Positions 1-28,900 of a stretch of 64,000 nt of DNA are shown here, piece after piece. The translations under genes and the position numbers were made by a program. The notes below the pieces were generated by a model. It was not told the DNA's origin. It worked only from the letters and a program-made list of their open reading frames with translations, and ran no database searches. Source of the DNA: Agelas oroides (taxonomy: Eukaryota > Porifera > Demospongiae > Agelasida > Agelasidae); contig OX422186.1 in the NCBI GenBank assembly GCA_949130485.1, positions 8,317,837 to 8,381,836 of the forward strand. Reading direction: 5' to 3'. Numbering within the stretch: position 1 is the first letter of the stretch; each line of letters starts with the position of its first letter.

Positions 1-88
1 TGGACAGCTACAGTAGGAAGTCACTTATTCAAACGTGCTGGGGTGTTCAGCTAACTGAAATGTTGGGATAAGTGAAACAATACTATTT

Positions 89-347
89 GTGGCAGTCCCG
101 GATAGAAATCGAATATTATTCCGTTGCGTATTTCAAGCACATCACCGAGTTTGACGTGCTATAGTGCTAAACTTCCGCTAAGGGCGGGGCTCATAGGCGC
201 TATGTAAATGCATGAATAGCTGATACATCTTCGAAGCACGTATGAGCCCCGCCCCTAGCGGAAGCTTAGCGCTACAGCGCGTCAAACTTGGTGATGCGCT
301 CGAAATACGCAACGGAATAATACTCGAATTCTATCCGGGACTGCCAC
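89..347. mobile_element. Palindromic MITE, GTGGCAGTCCCGGATAGAA ends
   Basis: About 259 bp whose two halves are complementary over most of their length (TGGCAGTCCCGGATAGAA to the left, its complement to the right; GCGGGGCTCATA near the centre). ATTT flanks both sides. A diverged relative seems to occupy about 2780-3005. Confidence 0.75.
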
Positions 348-543
348 ATTTGTATACAAAGCAGAACACTTTCCATTTAATGCACAGCAAAATATCTATG
401 AATATCATTATTTGGGGGGTTTGGATGACTGAAGTGACGTTCATACTTCAAGTGGTGTGGAAAGTGGACACTGTAAAGTGACCCACCTGATTCTGACCCT
501 TACAGTCACCATTACATGACAAACACAGTCAACGTTGCGTCAC

Positions 544-16613
<16,070 letters not shown>

Positions 16614-17009
16614 ATTATACTCTTCTTGGTCCCCCTCAGGTGTTTAAACTGCTGTTGTCAGTTGAAATAAACTAGTTCTTTGGCAGTACGTACACAAAAC
16701 TGTGGTTCAAAAGATAAGGTAACAGAACGAATTTAGGGTCTCTCTAACTTTTCTAACACTATCTCCGCTCAAACTGAAAAACTTCTCACTTACAAAAATC
16801 ATTTCCGTTTGGCTGGCGTTACATAATGGTCTCGCTCCTAGACTACGTGCTCCGCAGTAGGTAGTCTGGGAATGAGACTATTGTTAGTGTACACACAGAC
16901 TAGTTAGCTAGCCTCGTTCCCAGGCCTTCGCTTGCGTTCGTCGCTTGCACAGTCGTGTCGCCAACGGTCATTGTTTCCGCCTAAATGGCGGTCTTCGGTG
17001 TGAAGATAC

Positions 17010-17201
17010 ACAGCAGAGAGAAGTAGTTGTATGTATGAAAATGTGAGTTGTACTGTGAAAGTTAATGACCTATATTCAGACTGGTTTGATGTAAACACAG
17101 GAGTTAAACAAGGCTGCATTCTCTCCCCAACATTGTTTGCCTTGTACATTGATGATTTAGCTAAAGAATTGAATTCAAGTGCTTTTGGTATACAGGTTAA
17201 T
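17010..17201 (+). mobile_element. LINE reverse-transcriptase fragment
   Basis: A plus-strand frame reads FDVNTGVKQGCILSPTLFAL followed by YIDDLAKEL, the conserved non-LTR reverse-transcriptase block around GVKQGxxLSPxLF. It is cut off at 17201 by the palindromic element that follows, and nothing of the rest of the LINE is present nearby. Confidence 0.85.
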
Positions 17202-17725
17202 GGTCCGTGTACTTTTGCGCCATTCCGTCGTCGTCGACAGCCCAAAACGAATTGTCATTAGCCACACCCGACTTTTCACTATTCGTTTTGGAACTTCCGT
17301 TCCCGAATCGAAAAGCGGAAGTTATATTTCACTATTCGTTTTGGAACTTCCGCTCCCAAATCGAAAAGCGGAAGTTAAGTTTCCCTATCTGTTTTGGAAC
17401 TTCCGCTCCCAGATTGAAAAGAGAAAGCTGATTGGCCAAAACAAATTGTCGTTAGCGGTCCGATGTACTTTTGCGCCATTCCGTCGTCGTCGCCAGTCCA
17501 AAACGAATTGTCATTTGGGAGCGGAAGTTCCAAAACGAATAGTGAAATATAACTTCCGCTTTTCGATTTGGGAACAGAAGTTCCAAAACGAATAGTGAAA
17601 TATAACTTCCGCTTTTCGATTTGGGAACGGAAGTTCCAAAACGAATAGTGAAAAGTCGGGTGTGGCTAATGACAATTCGTTTTGGGCTGTCGACGACGAC
17701 GGAATGGCGCAAAAGTACACGGACC
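17202..17725. mobile_element. Palindromic element with GGTCCGTGTACTTTTGCGCC ends
   Basis: About 524 bp with inverted ends of more than 100 bp; the inner arms hold repeated GGAACTTCCGCTTTTCGAT-type units, and a third copy of the terminal sequence lies at about 17457. It sits directly against the LINE fragment. No coding capacity. Confidence 0.8.
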
Positions 17726-17755
17726 CGTCACGAGTGAAATCTCGTACACTGTCGG

Positions 17756-17945
17756 CGGAAATCCAATTTGAAATCCAGAAATCCAATCTGAAATCTAGAA
17801 ATCCAGAAATCCACTATGAAATCCAGAAATCCACTTTGAAATCCAGAAATCCACTTTGAAATCCAGAAATCCACTTTGAAATCCACTTTGAAATCCAGAA
17901 ATCCACTTCGAAATCCAGAAATCCAGAAATCCACCTGAAATCCGC
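17756..17945. repeat. GAAATCCA-based tandem repeat
   Basis: Imperfect tandem units of GAAATCCAGAAATCCACTTT. Confidence 0.92.
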
Positions 17946-18035
17946 TGGATTTCGAAATCTCGTACGCCGAACCGCGCCGTGACGGACCCCTCGCCTGGGT
18001 GTGACCATTTAGCTGAACCAGAAATCCACTTTGAG

Positions 18036-18083
18036 TGCATGATGACATCATTTTTATTGCAATAAAAATGATGTCATCATGCA
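18036..18083. repeat. Perfect 48-bp palindrome
   Basis: Two 24-nt arms starting TGCATGATGACATCA with no spacer and no mismatch. It contains two copies of TGACATCA/TGATGTCA, CRE-like words. Confidence 0.95.
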
Positions 18084-18461
18084 TGTACTCTTCTCGATCT
18101 CTGAACTATATGCATGTATCTTATGACTGCATGTCTTCCATGCTATATATGCAGGAACTGCTGAACAAACATGCTGTGTGGGTACAAGCGGTGAAAAAAG
18201 CAACTCTACCTTTGATCCATCCCCATTTCAATGAACATGCATCCATTGAAGTCCATGTCCTCAAGTGATATACTCATGGAAACTGCATGCAGAGATGTTT
18301 ATGTTCAGTTAATTTCACACATTGAAACGTGCATGTCCTTAAAATTGTGTAGCTCAGCCTTAAGTACTCTGGTTCTATGGGGAGGGTGCGGCGAGTGCGA
18401 AGCGCGAGGCACATAAGGCTCAGATATTAACATGCTCCAGACCTGACAGTCAGACCTTAGC

Positions 18462-18603
18462 CCAAGTCAAAGTCAGAGAAAAAGGTGTGAAATAAAGACG
18501 AGAAAATAAAGAGGGGAAAAAAAGACAGTGACTCAGGGAGGGACTCGAACCCGCGACCTGGCAAATGGCCTGCCATGCTCTAACCAACTGAGCTACCAAG
18601 TCA
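18462..18603 (-). mobile_element. tRNA-derived SINE, complete head
   Basis: The minus strand of 18529-18603 folds like a tRNA: a 7-bp acceptor stem (TGACTTG with TGAGTCA), the A box TAGCTCAGTTGGTTAGAGC, a 5-bp anticodon stem (TGGCA/TGCCA) and the B box GGGTTCGAGTCCC. G instead of T before the anticodon and a T-stem mismatch argue against a working tRNA. The tail continues to about 18462. Confidence 0.7.
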
Positions 18604-19329
18604 CTCGGCAACTCAGTGGCCTGTTCCCAGACTTAGGGAAATATCCCTAGATTTAGGGAATTTGATAGTAGTCTAGGGACTAGGGAAAGATTTTTCTAAA
18701 ATGGCAAAATCTAGGGAATTGTACAGAGGCATTAGGGATAAAATGCAATTATCTAGGGAATTACAGTCATCCATTGGAAAATTGTGTAAAAATGAGAGTG
18801 GGGTCTCACTTCGAAGTGGCGAGATTGTCTAATAATTATGTCATTGTTAATAATGGGTTAACAATGACACGATATTGGTAACCTGCGCTCAGAGCTAGTG
18901 CTAGAGCCGCGCTAGCGCAGTGGCACACGCACCATTTTTATAGCCGGGCACATGCCACGTGGTCTAGTCTGAATGACAGACTTGAAACATCCACATTGGA
19001 TTCTCTTCTAATGACTTGCAGTGGCCTACCCACTAACTGCGTAAATTTTAGGCCAGAGATTTGTATGTGTTCATCCCTTACTTCTGCAATGTATGACAGT
19101 GTCAGTGACAGCTCTGAATTTGAGGATGCTTGAAGTGTATCACTTTTCAATTTTTGTGCCCAAGTAACATGCATGTTGGATCAGGGAAAATCTAGGGAAT
19201 CCAAATGTGAGTATCAAGGAAATCTAGGGTTAATTATTGACCTTCGTAGGGAATTCATGACGTTGGAATCTGGGAACACTGCATCGAACATGCCAGCTTG
19301 GTATCCGCTTCGGCTAGATCCCTGGCAGC

Positions 19330-19453
19330 TCAGCCTTAAGTACTCGAACTTGCCAGGTCGTGGGTTCGAGTCCCTCCCTGAGTCACTGTCTTTTTTTCCC
19401 CTCTTTATTTTCTCGTCTTTGTTTCACACCTTTTTCTCGGACTTTGACTTGGA
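19330..19453 (+). mobile_element. SINE copy lacking the tRNA 5' half
   Basis: The B box and tail of the SINE at 18462-18603 recur here in the opposite direction, almost base for base, starting near the anticodon stem. The pair forms an inverted repeat about 0.75 kb apart. Confidence 0.7.
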
Positions 19454-19729
19454 GCCAGGGAAGGCCTAGGAATGAGGCTACAGACACATCAGATCTAGAC
19501 ATGCACAGATAAAGTGACTCGTATTCACTATGTCAGAAACAAAACTGAACTTTTTGAAGTCTCATGTAAGCAGGCCAGAAATGAGATTCCAGGTAGATGC
19601 ACATGTACAAAAATACAGTTATTTGGGCTAAGGTATTAAACTTCATTGTTGAAATAATGGTCTATTAATTTCCTCCTGAGCCTGGGTCTAAGCATTGTGG
19701 TCAAACAACATGTCAAAGTTTTATTTCCA

Positions 19730-22700
19730 TCACTGCATGCGTTGCTTCTCATCAACTGGTTTTTCATCAACTTGCTTCTCAGGGCACACCTTTTGTTTTT
19801 TGTCTCGTCCAACAATGATGATGATGACCAGCACAGTGATTACAGCTACAATAACCAGAATTGCAATCACAATCCCTGCATGTGATAGATCGGAAATATC
19901 TAAGAGTTGAACTCAAACCCAAATCTCGTATTCCCACTGGGAACAAAACTGACCTTAATTACATTCATAGCACCACATGCCAATTAAGGGGGTGGGGCTC
20001 TATTTACATGTTTGTACAGGTAGGTAGGTAGGTAGGTAGGTAGGTAGGTAGGTAGGTAGGTAGGTAGGTAGGTAGATAGATAGGTAGATAGGTAGGTAGG
20101 TAAAGCCCAAGGAATTCGACTTCATTCACCAGACCGTTTCTCACCGTGAGGAGCGCACAGGCTGGGCACAAGACTAGTCATACCCTTATTTATAGCCAGC
20201 ATCACAAGTAGTATAAAGCGTGGGAAAATGGCTGCTATACAGAAGCTGGAGCTAGCTATTAGCCAGGCTTTAATGAGTACCTATAGTTATGAGTCTCCTA
20301 GTACCGGTAACTGAATACTCACCAGCAATTACACCTGGACTGAGTCCATCCTGTTCTGCATGGGCATGGGATCAGAGCAGCACAAATCAATGACAAATGT
20401 ACATTTATACACAGTGTAATATGAGATGGGAATTTAGCACATTGGACACATAATTATGTGATCATTATTAGGGTAGGAAAACCTTGGATCACGAATCTCT
20501 GAATCATGTGGATGAATATATGGGCAAAGTCAAAGTATACACAAGATTGACAGAAAGTTTGTTCCAAACTGCTCCCTCTACCTGATAACACCAAAAAAAC
20601 TAAATTTTTAGTCCCTTAGCTAAAATAAAAATTTTGCACCCTCTCCAAGGCTCCCCCCCCCCCCCAATCTAACCACATCATCTACACACACACAAAACAA
20701 GTGAAAACTTTACATATGGATTTGTTCTAAGACCACTTCAATTCCAGTCTACAGGCCAAAACTTACATTTGACCTCAATTTGACTGTGTTGGCTTTCCAG
20801 AAAAATTTGACACACCCCCACTGAAACCCACCAAAATTGTGTGAGTCAAGTTTCAGAAAGCTCTACCTTACAAAACTAGCAAAATGTGCTGTATCAAACA
20901 CTTGCCTCAGTATATGTAATGAGAACAAAATCTTTGGAATGTGGCCTAAGATGGCTTACAACAAAAAAAATAATTTACTCTCATATAATTGCCTCAAGAG
21001 AAAACGACATTAATTATTGTATTGCAAAATGATGCATCAATGTGAGGGTGTGTGGCAAAAACAAGCATGTGTGTGCAAAAAACAAGATGCCTGATAGCAT
21101 TTGGGCAAAAATTTGCACCTTTAAAAAAAATTTTCTGCTATATACTTCTTCCTGACCCTTCTTTCATTGGTTGCCCATAGTTTACCAAAAGCTTCCAAAT
21201 TCTCAGCACATAAGAGGTACTTACGACATTGGTTTCTTTCTTGGTTCAGGTTGTATCCTTGTTCACACTCATTACACATGGCTGGCACTCCAGTACAGGA
21301 GCGGCAGTTGCTAATGGAGCAGTTATGACATAGCCTCCCACCCCAGTTTCCTGCACATATGCACCTAGCCACACCATCCTGAATAACACAGGAGCCATTG
21401 TTTTCACAGGTGAGGTTGCATGCTGCAAGTGACAAGAAAGGTTTGGCAAGAAGAAAAACATTCTGACAATCACAAACACACTGCTTGTGTCAAATGTTTT
21501 GATAGTTGCACCTTTATAGACTAAGGATAGGAATTGATGTATCATCAGTGCGAGCAATATTTACAGGAAACTTATCCCATTTCATGACTGCAAAGGCTTC
21601 TGAACTAGTACATTTTTTGGTGTCATAATATGCTTGAAAATCATGCCAAATATGCTTGTCTTGTTGGTGTGACTATCACAAGTGCTGAAGGATATATATA
21701 GTTATTGTAACTCTGAAATGGACACTGCTCAGAGGCTGGTGAGTATCATAATCATAAAAATCATTTATATTTACATAAACATTTCTGGCTTACTGCACAT
21801 GTTCTCAACTACTGTATATCCTGTGTCACATTGTTGGCATGTTGGCTGACTCCCGGACCAATTTGCATTTGCCTGGCACACCTGTTCCCCATTCCCCACC
21901 AGAATGTAACCAGTGTTGCAGGCATAAGTCACTTTTGATCCAAAGACAGTGCCATTGGTGAGATCAACACTGCCGTTTGCTGGTGCACTCAGCTCACCAC
22001 AGTCTACAACTATGTGTTGCAGGAAAGAGAGAAAGAGATGTGAAGTGAAAAACTATTTTCTGCTGGTCATGAGGCCTGGCAGTGGCAAAGCCAGAATACA
22101 GATGCTTGGGAAGTTTGGGCACATGTTCCCCAGAAAATTTGAAATTTTAGGGTCTCTCTGGTCGGTTCTGTTGAACTTTAATATATAAAGAACACTTTCC
22201 ATTTCACTATGAGGTGGTAGGTGATTTAAGGTTGCTCTATGCACTTCACATACCAAAAATAAAAGCAAGGTTGCATGCATGTATGTCCACAAGCAATTAA
22301 ACCGTGTGCACATATCAACTTTGGGAACAGGGTTCTGACTTCATGGTCTATAACTTACCCTGGCATGTAGGAGCCTCCCCAGACCAACTTCCATCTACCT
22401 GGCATGTCCGAGATATGTTCCCACCAATCTGGACAAACCCGAAATTACAGGAGTAGGTTGCAGTAGACATTTCAAGTGTGTCCATGCTCAGTGTGACACT
22501 GCCATTGCCCGGATTATGTAACTGTGGACACATGACAACTGTAGATTGAGTAGGACAAACAGCAGATCGTATATAGAGAAGCTGCACATAACATCAGATT
22601 GTACAACAACCACACACCCTCTGATAGAACTGCAAGGCAAAAAGCAGCGGGTTTTACGCCCTAAGCTTGGAACTGTTACCCTTTCAGTGAGTATATCAAT

Positions 22701-23641
22701 AAGCGAGTTACATTATATATGTGACATTACAAGGAAGACAATGGTTTCTTAACCTTTTTTCAGCAGTATTGTGAAAGGACTTAGTTACGTGATGTAGACA
22801 GATCTGCTCTATTAATAAAACTAGTCTGACACACAGATTAACACCCAGTATAACAATGTGAAATTTCTTACCACAGTCAAAGTTTTCATCAGGAGCTTCA
22901 GGAGGTGTGCACTGACTTGTACACATGTTGTTGTCATAGAAGCTGCAGCAGCTAGCTGACAAACGGTTGTAACACATCATCAGACCCACATTGCAGTCGC
23001 TGCTGCAAGCTATAATTGAAGGAAGGGGGGAGGAGAGAGGAAGAAGTGGAGGAAAGAAGGAGGGGAGATGTTTTAGGCACACAGAAGACAAGACTAAAAC
23101 TAGAACGTACGACATTGCTGCATGCACTCGGATTACCTCCACAGTGGTTGGAGTTGTTCGTGATGGAACCAAACAGAGTTCGGAGTGGACTGATACAAGT
23201 CCCGCAGTCTGCTCTCAGGGGAGTTGAAAGATCCCCGTCCGATATCTCTGTGAAAGCACCGACAGTGCTGCCGCCTTCCCCTGGAATCCAGGCGTTTCCA
23301 GTTCCGCATTCAAATTCGAACTGACTGAGCAAAGGCGTACCGTCACAGAAAGCCCAGGAAATCCCATCGCAAGTGTAGTTCACAACGACAGACACGGAGC
23401 GAAAAGTGTTCCTCTGCATCCCGGTCGTTTGACAGACAATGTTATAACCCAAGACTTGGACCGAAGGTCTTGCTGGCGGTTGACTCACGGTTGTGACCAA
23501 CGTGTCTGCAATAAGCCCAGCCATATTCGCGTTCTGCGAATTCCCCAACTCGCTTCCCTGGAGGAGCGGACAGTCATTCTGTCCGCTGACGAAAGTCAAC
23601 GCCGGTATAGAACAGAGGAGCAGCAGCAAAAACCGAGACAT
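19730..23641 (-). CDS. Gene B: transmembrane receptor, novel N-terminal domain, 2 sushi and an EGF/Cys-rich module
   Basis: Seven phase-1 exons: 23641-23137, 23009-22872, 22538-22359, 22009-21794, 21422-21225, 20355-20323 and 19875-19730; 472 codons in all. Exon 1 is 505 nt, exactly as in gene A. A signal peptide (about residues 1-20, ending before QNDCP) precedes the 8-Cys N-terminal domain, then the 46-residue Cys-rich module. The second sushi exon is fused to a growth-factor-receptor-like tail (CQQCDTGYTVVENMC), and the next exon joins a canonical EGF to a second such segment. An 11-residue linker exon ending SPGVIAG leads into the membrane helix (GIVIAILVIVAVITVLVIII). The cytoplasmic tail is about 23 residues, basic then acidic, with a repeated VDEK motif. 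The 216-nt sushi exon has no internal ATG and is found only by its splice sites and domain pattern. Membership of the A-E family is firm; function is inferred only. Confidence 0.86.
20018..20100. repeat. (GGTA)n microsatellite
   Basis: About 83 bp of GGTA with GATA variants in the last gene B introns. Confidence 0.95.
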
Positions 23642-23667
23642 CTTTGACGCTTGTGAGCCCCACCCCC

Positions 23668-23675
23668 TTTCTATA
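23668..23675 (-). promoter_or_regulatory. Possible TATA-like element of gene B
   Basis: On the minus strand TATAGAAA lies about 27 bp upstream of the gene B start codon, followed by a G-rich stretch. The spacing would make a very short leader. This is a sequence match only. Confidence 0.2.
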
Positions 23676-25954
23676 TGGGTGTGGCATAAATGGCCCGGCC
23701 CTCTACTTCCTCTCACGGTCTCTGGTCTGTGATCACTTTGCTGAGGTAATTACTCAACATGAAATTGATGAATATCAGGTCTGGGGCCAAAACTGGTCTG
23801 CCAAGAATGGGGACAACTTTTGGGTAGGACCATAGACCAACTGTGACAAGTGAATTAACCAAAGGTTTCAGTATCGACAGCTAGCTATGCGGCAGTTAGT
23901 ACATCATCAAAGGCTGAATGTGCATGGTTCTTTATTCACAGTTATGCTGTTCTCCAATCCCATTGGTCAACACAACTGTAGCTAACCATTCTAAATGAAG
24001 ATGCCAACATCACTGTACAGTTATACTAGCTTGGTATTTATGCACGGGTTGAAGGGGGGGTCTGGGTCCGAGACTACGTAGATTATAGTTATACTATGCA
24101 TATAGCTATGGAGAAAATGAATTCTTAGTTGGACTTAATTATGACTACAATAACTTGTTGACGTTTCAAATAGTCATCAGTAAAACTTGCTGACCCATCA
24201 GTAATGACCAGTTGAAACATTATTCACAATTTCTTACTAATACTAGTTCAGCATTCATTATTCCCAAGCCATGCATATAATATAGATATATATGCACGTA
24301 CACAGCACAAAACAACAAACAAACAGTGAAGCAATATTAGACATCCTGCATGGTCTTGTTCCCAGAACCCCCCCCCCCCCCAAAAAAAAAAAAGGTGGAA
24401 ATGGAGATGATCTTTGCCTTGGACAATGGGGCATAGAGTGAGAAACTGAATATTGACTTTGGGATGTAGCTAACAAGAGCTATATATCTGAGGCATTGTC
24501 CTCACAAATTGTATGTGATGTCAAAGTCATTACATTTGAAATAGACAATCATTATATTGTTTGTCTGGAGGATAAACACCACAGGGTTAAAGATTTATTT
24601 AACTCAGACCACGTTTTTACTTGCCTAGCTACACAGTCTTAATTGTAAAGGCAATATCACCTGCAGAGTAGGGTATTATGAAATGACTTCTGAAAAGTAT
24701 AGCTTCTAGCAGTTCTCGGTATCTTGTTTTTGCCTAGTTCTTTGATGTCTCAGTTTCACTGTCTGCATATGACATCAGAGATGTTGCATCTAGACAACCA
24801 TGCACTCAGAGGCACTGTGTCTCTGATGTGACAATTAGCTTAGAATGCTAGATACATGCAGTGCAAAGCATTACTGTGATCCACCCACACAATAATTTAT
24901 CGTTATTGGCCGGTACCACCAAGTTCAAAGCCATCCTCATGTTCTTCACATACAGGTGGCGCACCAGAACATATAATACATGGCACAACTCTCACATGTG
25001 ATGAAGGTTGAGCTCACCAGACAGGAGCAGAGATAGATGCTTTGCAGAAGTCTACTTCCAAGTTCAAGTGCAAACTTTCAGAACAAACAAACAAACAAAC
25101 AAACAATTACGTACAAACTCTCAACAGGTTAGATGTATGGAAGCTGAATGCACAAAGTACAGTGTATAACCAGAATATGAATAGTATACGACATCATGAA
25201 TGCACATCTATACTATACTATAACCTTGTTCACATGCTCACATGATCACAGTACTGTCACACAACACAAATCACGTATATTCTCAGTGAGCTGATATCAT
25301 GAGGCACACCAGTCACAGAAAGCTGGCACTACTACAGTTATTTCTAGAGATTTTACGTACGTAGCCCTCTTGCAGCATCAATGAGCATAGTGTAAATCTA
25401 TTAACTAACAAGGGCTAAATGGTAAGCATCACATGGTCATTTGTGCTGGCTTGTTATGAGAGTTGCAGGTTTTCACTGTGTGCAGTGTGTTGGCGGGGAA
25501 GGTCTTACAGCCATCATACGAGACTCCTCTACTGCCCATCATACCAGTCTCCCCCTACAAGCCATCATACAAGGCTTCCCTATGCTCATACCAGGCTCCC
25601 CTATCATAGGAGCCATCACACCAGACTCCTCTACCAGGTATCATATCGGGCTCCTCTATAGCTACCAGCCATCATATACCAGGATCCCCTACATCATACC
25701 TTCATACCAAGCTACCCTATATTAAAGTCGATTGCAGTAGATAAATACTAGTGATCCTATCAGTTATTTAGGTGTATTATGATGTGAGCTCAACATCCTA
25801 GTTAATAATGAAGTTGCAATGTTAATTTACCAATGAGAACACTATTAAGCTGCTATTACAATTCATTCTACTTTGACCACTGTACAAACATGCTGTATAA
25901 ATGTACAACATGTAAAAAAAACATGACAACCATCTTGTACATAGTTATCGTTGC
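23676..25954. other. B-C intergenic region
   Basis: No gene or domain was seen. A poly-C/poly-A stretch is at 24369-24393 and a loose tandem repeat based on ATCATACCAGGCTCCCCTA lies at about 25510-25720. Confidence 0.6.
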
Positions 25955-28900
25955 TCAGAAATGGTGGTTCCTCCTCTTGTGAATCACATATCCCACTACT
26001 GCAACGGTGACGACTAGCAATACCAGAAAGAGCACGAGTCCAACCACAATTCCTAGGTTAGATGGGTGGGTGGATTGTTAGATGGACAGGTAGATTGACT
26101 GGTAGAAGGTTTTATATATAGGCTGAATGAACAGACAAGCAGACTCCCTAGGAGTATCCTTGCATGTCTCCGGACTGCTCCTAGATTTTTGACTTCAAGA
26201 GAGAGACTTGGGACAAGGCTACCCTAGGAGTCCTGCAGCTGCATGTTATACAAACTTCAAGCTAACCGGCAATTGTTGCTGCACCAAGTCCATCATGGGG
26301 CTGGGAGATACTTGTGGGGATGCTCGAGGAGATGCTTGTGGAGCTGGCTGTGAAGAAATGAAAGTTTAAAAACAGAGCTGACCTTACAAAGGTAGCTAAG
26401 CAATTATCTGCACAATCAATTCCTAGTATACCTTTGTGTCTCTTGGAGGGGGAGGAGGAGGGGTACCCGGGATAACCCAGTTGATGAAGGACGTGAATGA
26501 GAGTGCACTCAGAAGAGAAATAACCTCTGCTACAAGTGGGACTGGAACCTTGGACCTTTTGGTTCACAGTCCGTTGCTTTAACCACTAGGCCACAAGCAA
26601 CCCCCATTCTGTCATTCCAATTACATAGCTACATGGACTCCATCAAACAGTGGCGTAGCCAGGCTGGGGCACACTGGGGCACGTGCCCTAGCAACTAGAG
26701 GCCGTGCCCCACCAGTGCAGGTATGCATGCGAATTATTGGCGCTGATAGTATCGTTGTCGATCGCAAATCAGGCCTTGAAATCGAATGGCGCAGTATGTA
26801 TGTATGTATAATCCACAGAATTACGAGTCTCGTACGCTCAACGTACGCGAGTTTGCCGTATAAGTGTTGTACACTGCACTACGATATGGCTTCAGAACTG
26901 ACCTGGGAGGCTGTGAAATTCTAAACATTTTCTGGGGGAGCATGCCCAGCCCCAGACCACGTAAATGCTTCTGAACTTCGCAGAAGTTCGTACAAACGTA
27001 GTGTGCCCATGCTGTGCCCTAGCATCCATGATGTCCTGGCTACGCCACTGTGATCAAATTCCCCTACATGTAACCTTAGTAACATCGGTAGCCATAATTA
27101 TTGTCATGTTTCCAGCAATGGGAGTGCATACTGTTAATCATGAACAGCAAATTTGGTAGCTAGCTATTAGTTACGGTGACCGAGTAGGGCCATTCCAATC
27201 ACAGCATTTCCAATCTTGTCGTTTCCAATCTTGTCGTTTCCATTTCCGATCTGGACATAATTTTTGTTTGCTACAGCATTCACGTTCCCAGACTGAGTTT
27301 ACACAGCAGTCTGATCTGGGAACGAGACTAGCCTACATTGTTCTAAGCATGCACACATGCTGATGGTAGTGAAAAGATGTGTCAGTTGCACGCGGCCGTG
27401 GGTTGCAGTTTGGAAAGCTGCTGGTAGAGTGGAGGCTACTGTTTCCCCACAAGTTTCTCGACGGATATAGTGATCAAGGAGTACTTCTTCGAAGAATAGT
27501 ACTTACCCTGTGTATTTAGTAGTATAGCATTCTGTGTTTTAGTCAGGTAATTACCATGCTATATCAGCATAGATAGTAGAGTGACAGTCACTCTACTATC
27601 TATGGTATCAGCTATGAAGCACTGCAGAAGGATCTGACTAAGTGTCGAGCTTACTGTGAGCGAATACTGTAGTATTGACGCAGATGGACTGTAGTTGAAT
27701 AATCTTGTGTAGGAGCTATTTAAGATTAGAAACGTCAAGATCGAAAATGTTAAGATTAGAAATTGGATTTCTTCCATATTGCCCTTAACTCGGCTCCTTA
27801 CTTGTACTAAGCATTTACTAGAGTTCATAACACATAGTATACCCTTTCTAGCTGATGAAGAGGCAGATAAGCAAACACTGATTGCAGGGTAGTTGTCTTC
27901 TTTAAAGAAATACTCCTTGACAAGTTATCCCTCTTGATACTTAGCTAGGAAAGTTTGTTCTACTAGCACAGCTGTCAAGAATATAATGCCTGCCCTAGAT
28001 TATGGCTTGCAGAACGTGGTCTTCTTCCTAGACCACATAAACCATGACAGGCACATGCTTTCTAGGTTGTTGAATCCAGTGGAGAGTTGTGTGAGTTGGA
28101 CCATGTACATATACACGTATGTTGTCCAATCATTCCTCATGCTAACACCTTTGTCTGATCTCCATAGAACTACATCGCTGATGACCGTGAAAAGAATACT
28201 GGACTCTGGCAGTGCTAAAAGTGAAGGACGCCAACGACAGTCCTCAGATCACCAAAGTTTGCATAGAAAGTTGCATGGAAAGTTGATCAGAAAAACAAGT
28301 AATTCACTTCAACGAATGCAGTAGGTAAGCTGCCTAAAGTGAAGGACTAGCTTGAAGTGTATCATCTATTAACTTTTTGAGCCAGTCAATGAAACTGTTC
28401 GACAATTTCAATGGACGGCAAGCTTCGCACTCTTCGCACCGGGCTGTGGCGTATCATATCAAGATTGGAAATGGAAATGCTCAAATTGGAAATGTTCAGA
28501 TTGGAAATGCTCAGATTGGAAACATCAAGCTGGGAAATGCTGAGATTGGCAGAATGGAATGGCCCTCCTTGGCCACCGTAATTAGCCCAATTCCCAAGCT
28601 TCTGCTCAGGCAAAAAACTGTCTAGAATTGAGGCTACATATATTTATAGCTTCATTTCCAGGTTGTCTGCTTGCATCTAGCTCCTAAGACCTCCCGTAAC
28701 TTGCACAATTGTATATGTACCAAATTCAAAGCAGTATGAAACAAGGCAATCACCACCATATGCATGCATGCATGCATTCCAATAGGGACAAGGTTATTTC
28801 ATCTCTATCAAGTTACCCTAGTATCAATCCCCCCAACCTATTCAACTTCTAACTGTTGTTTATAAGTGAGTATAGGACTGCCATACCTTCACAAGTAGGC

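Larger units (their letters stand above)
16614..19729. other. A-B intergenic region
   Basis: No gene. It contains a LINE fragment, a palindromic element inserted in it, an 18-28 bp tandem repeat, a perfect palindrome and an inverted pair of SINE-like sequences, listed separately. The stretch 18604-19170 shows repeated TAGGGAAT-type words but no domain. Confidence 0.6.

Noticed and set aside
18529-18603. Functional tRNA gene
   Set aside because: G precedes the anticodon instead of T, a T-stem pair is lost, and the sequence recurs with the same tail nearby; a SINE head explains it.
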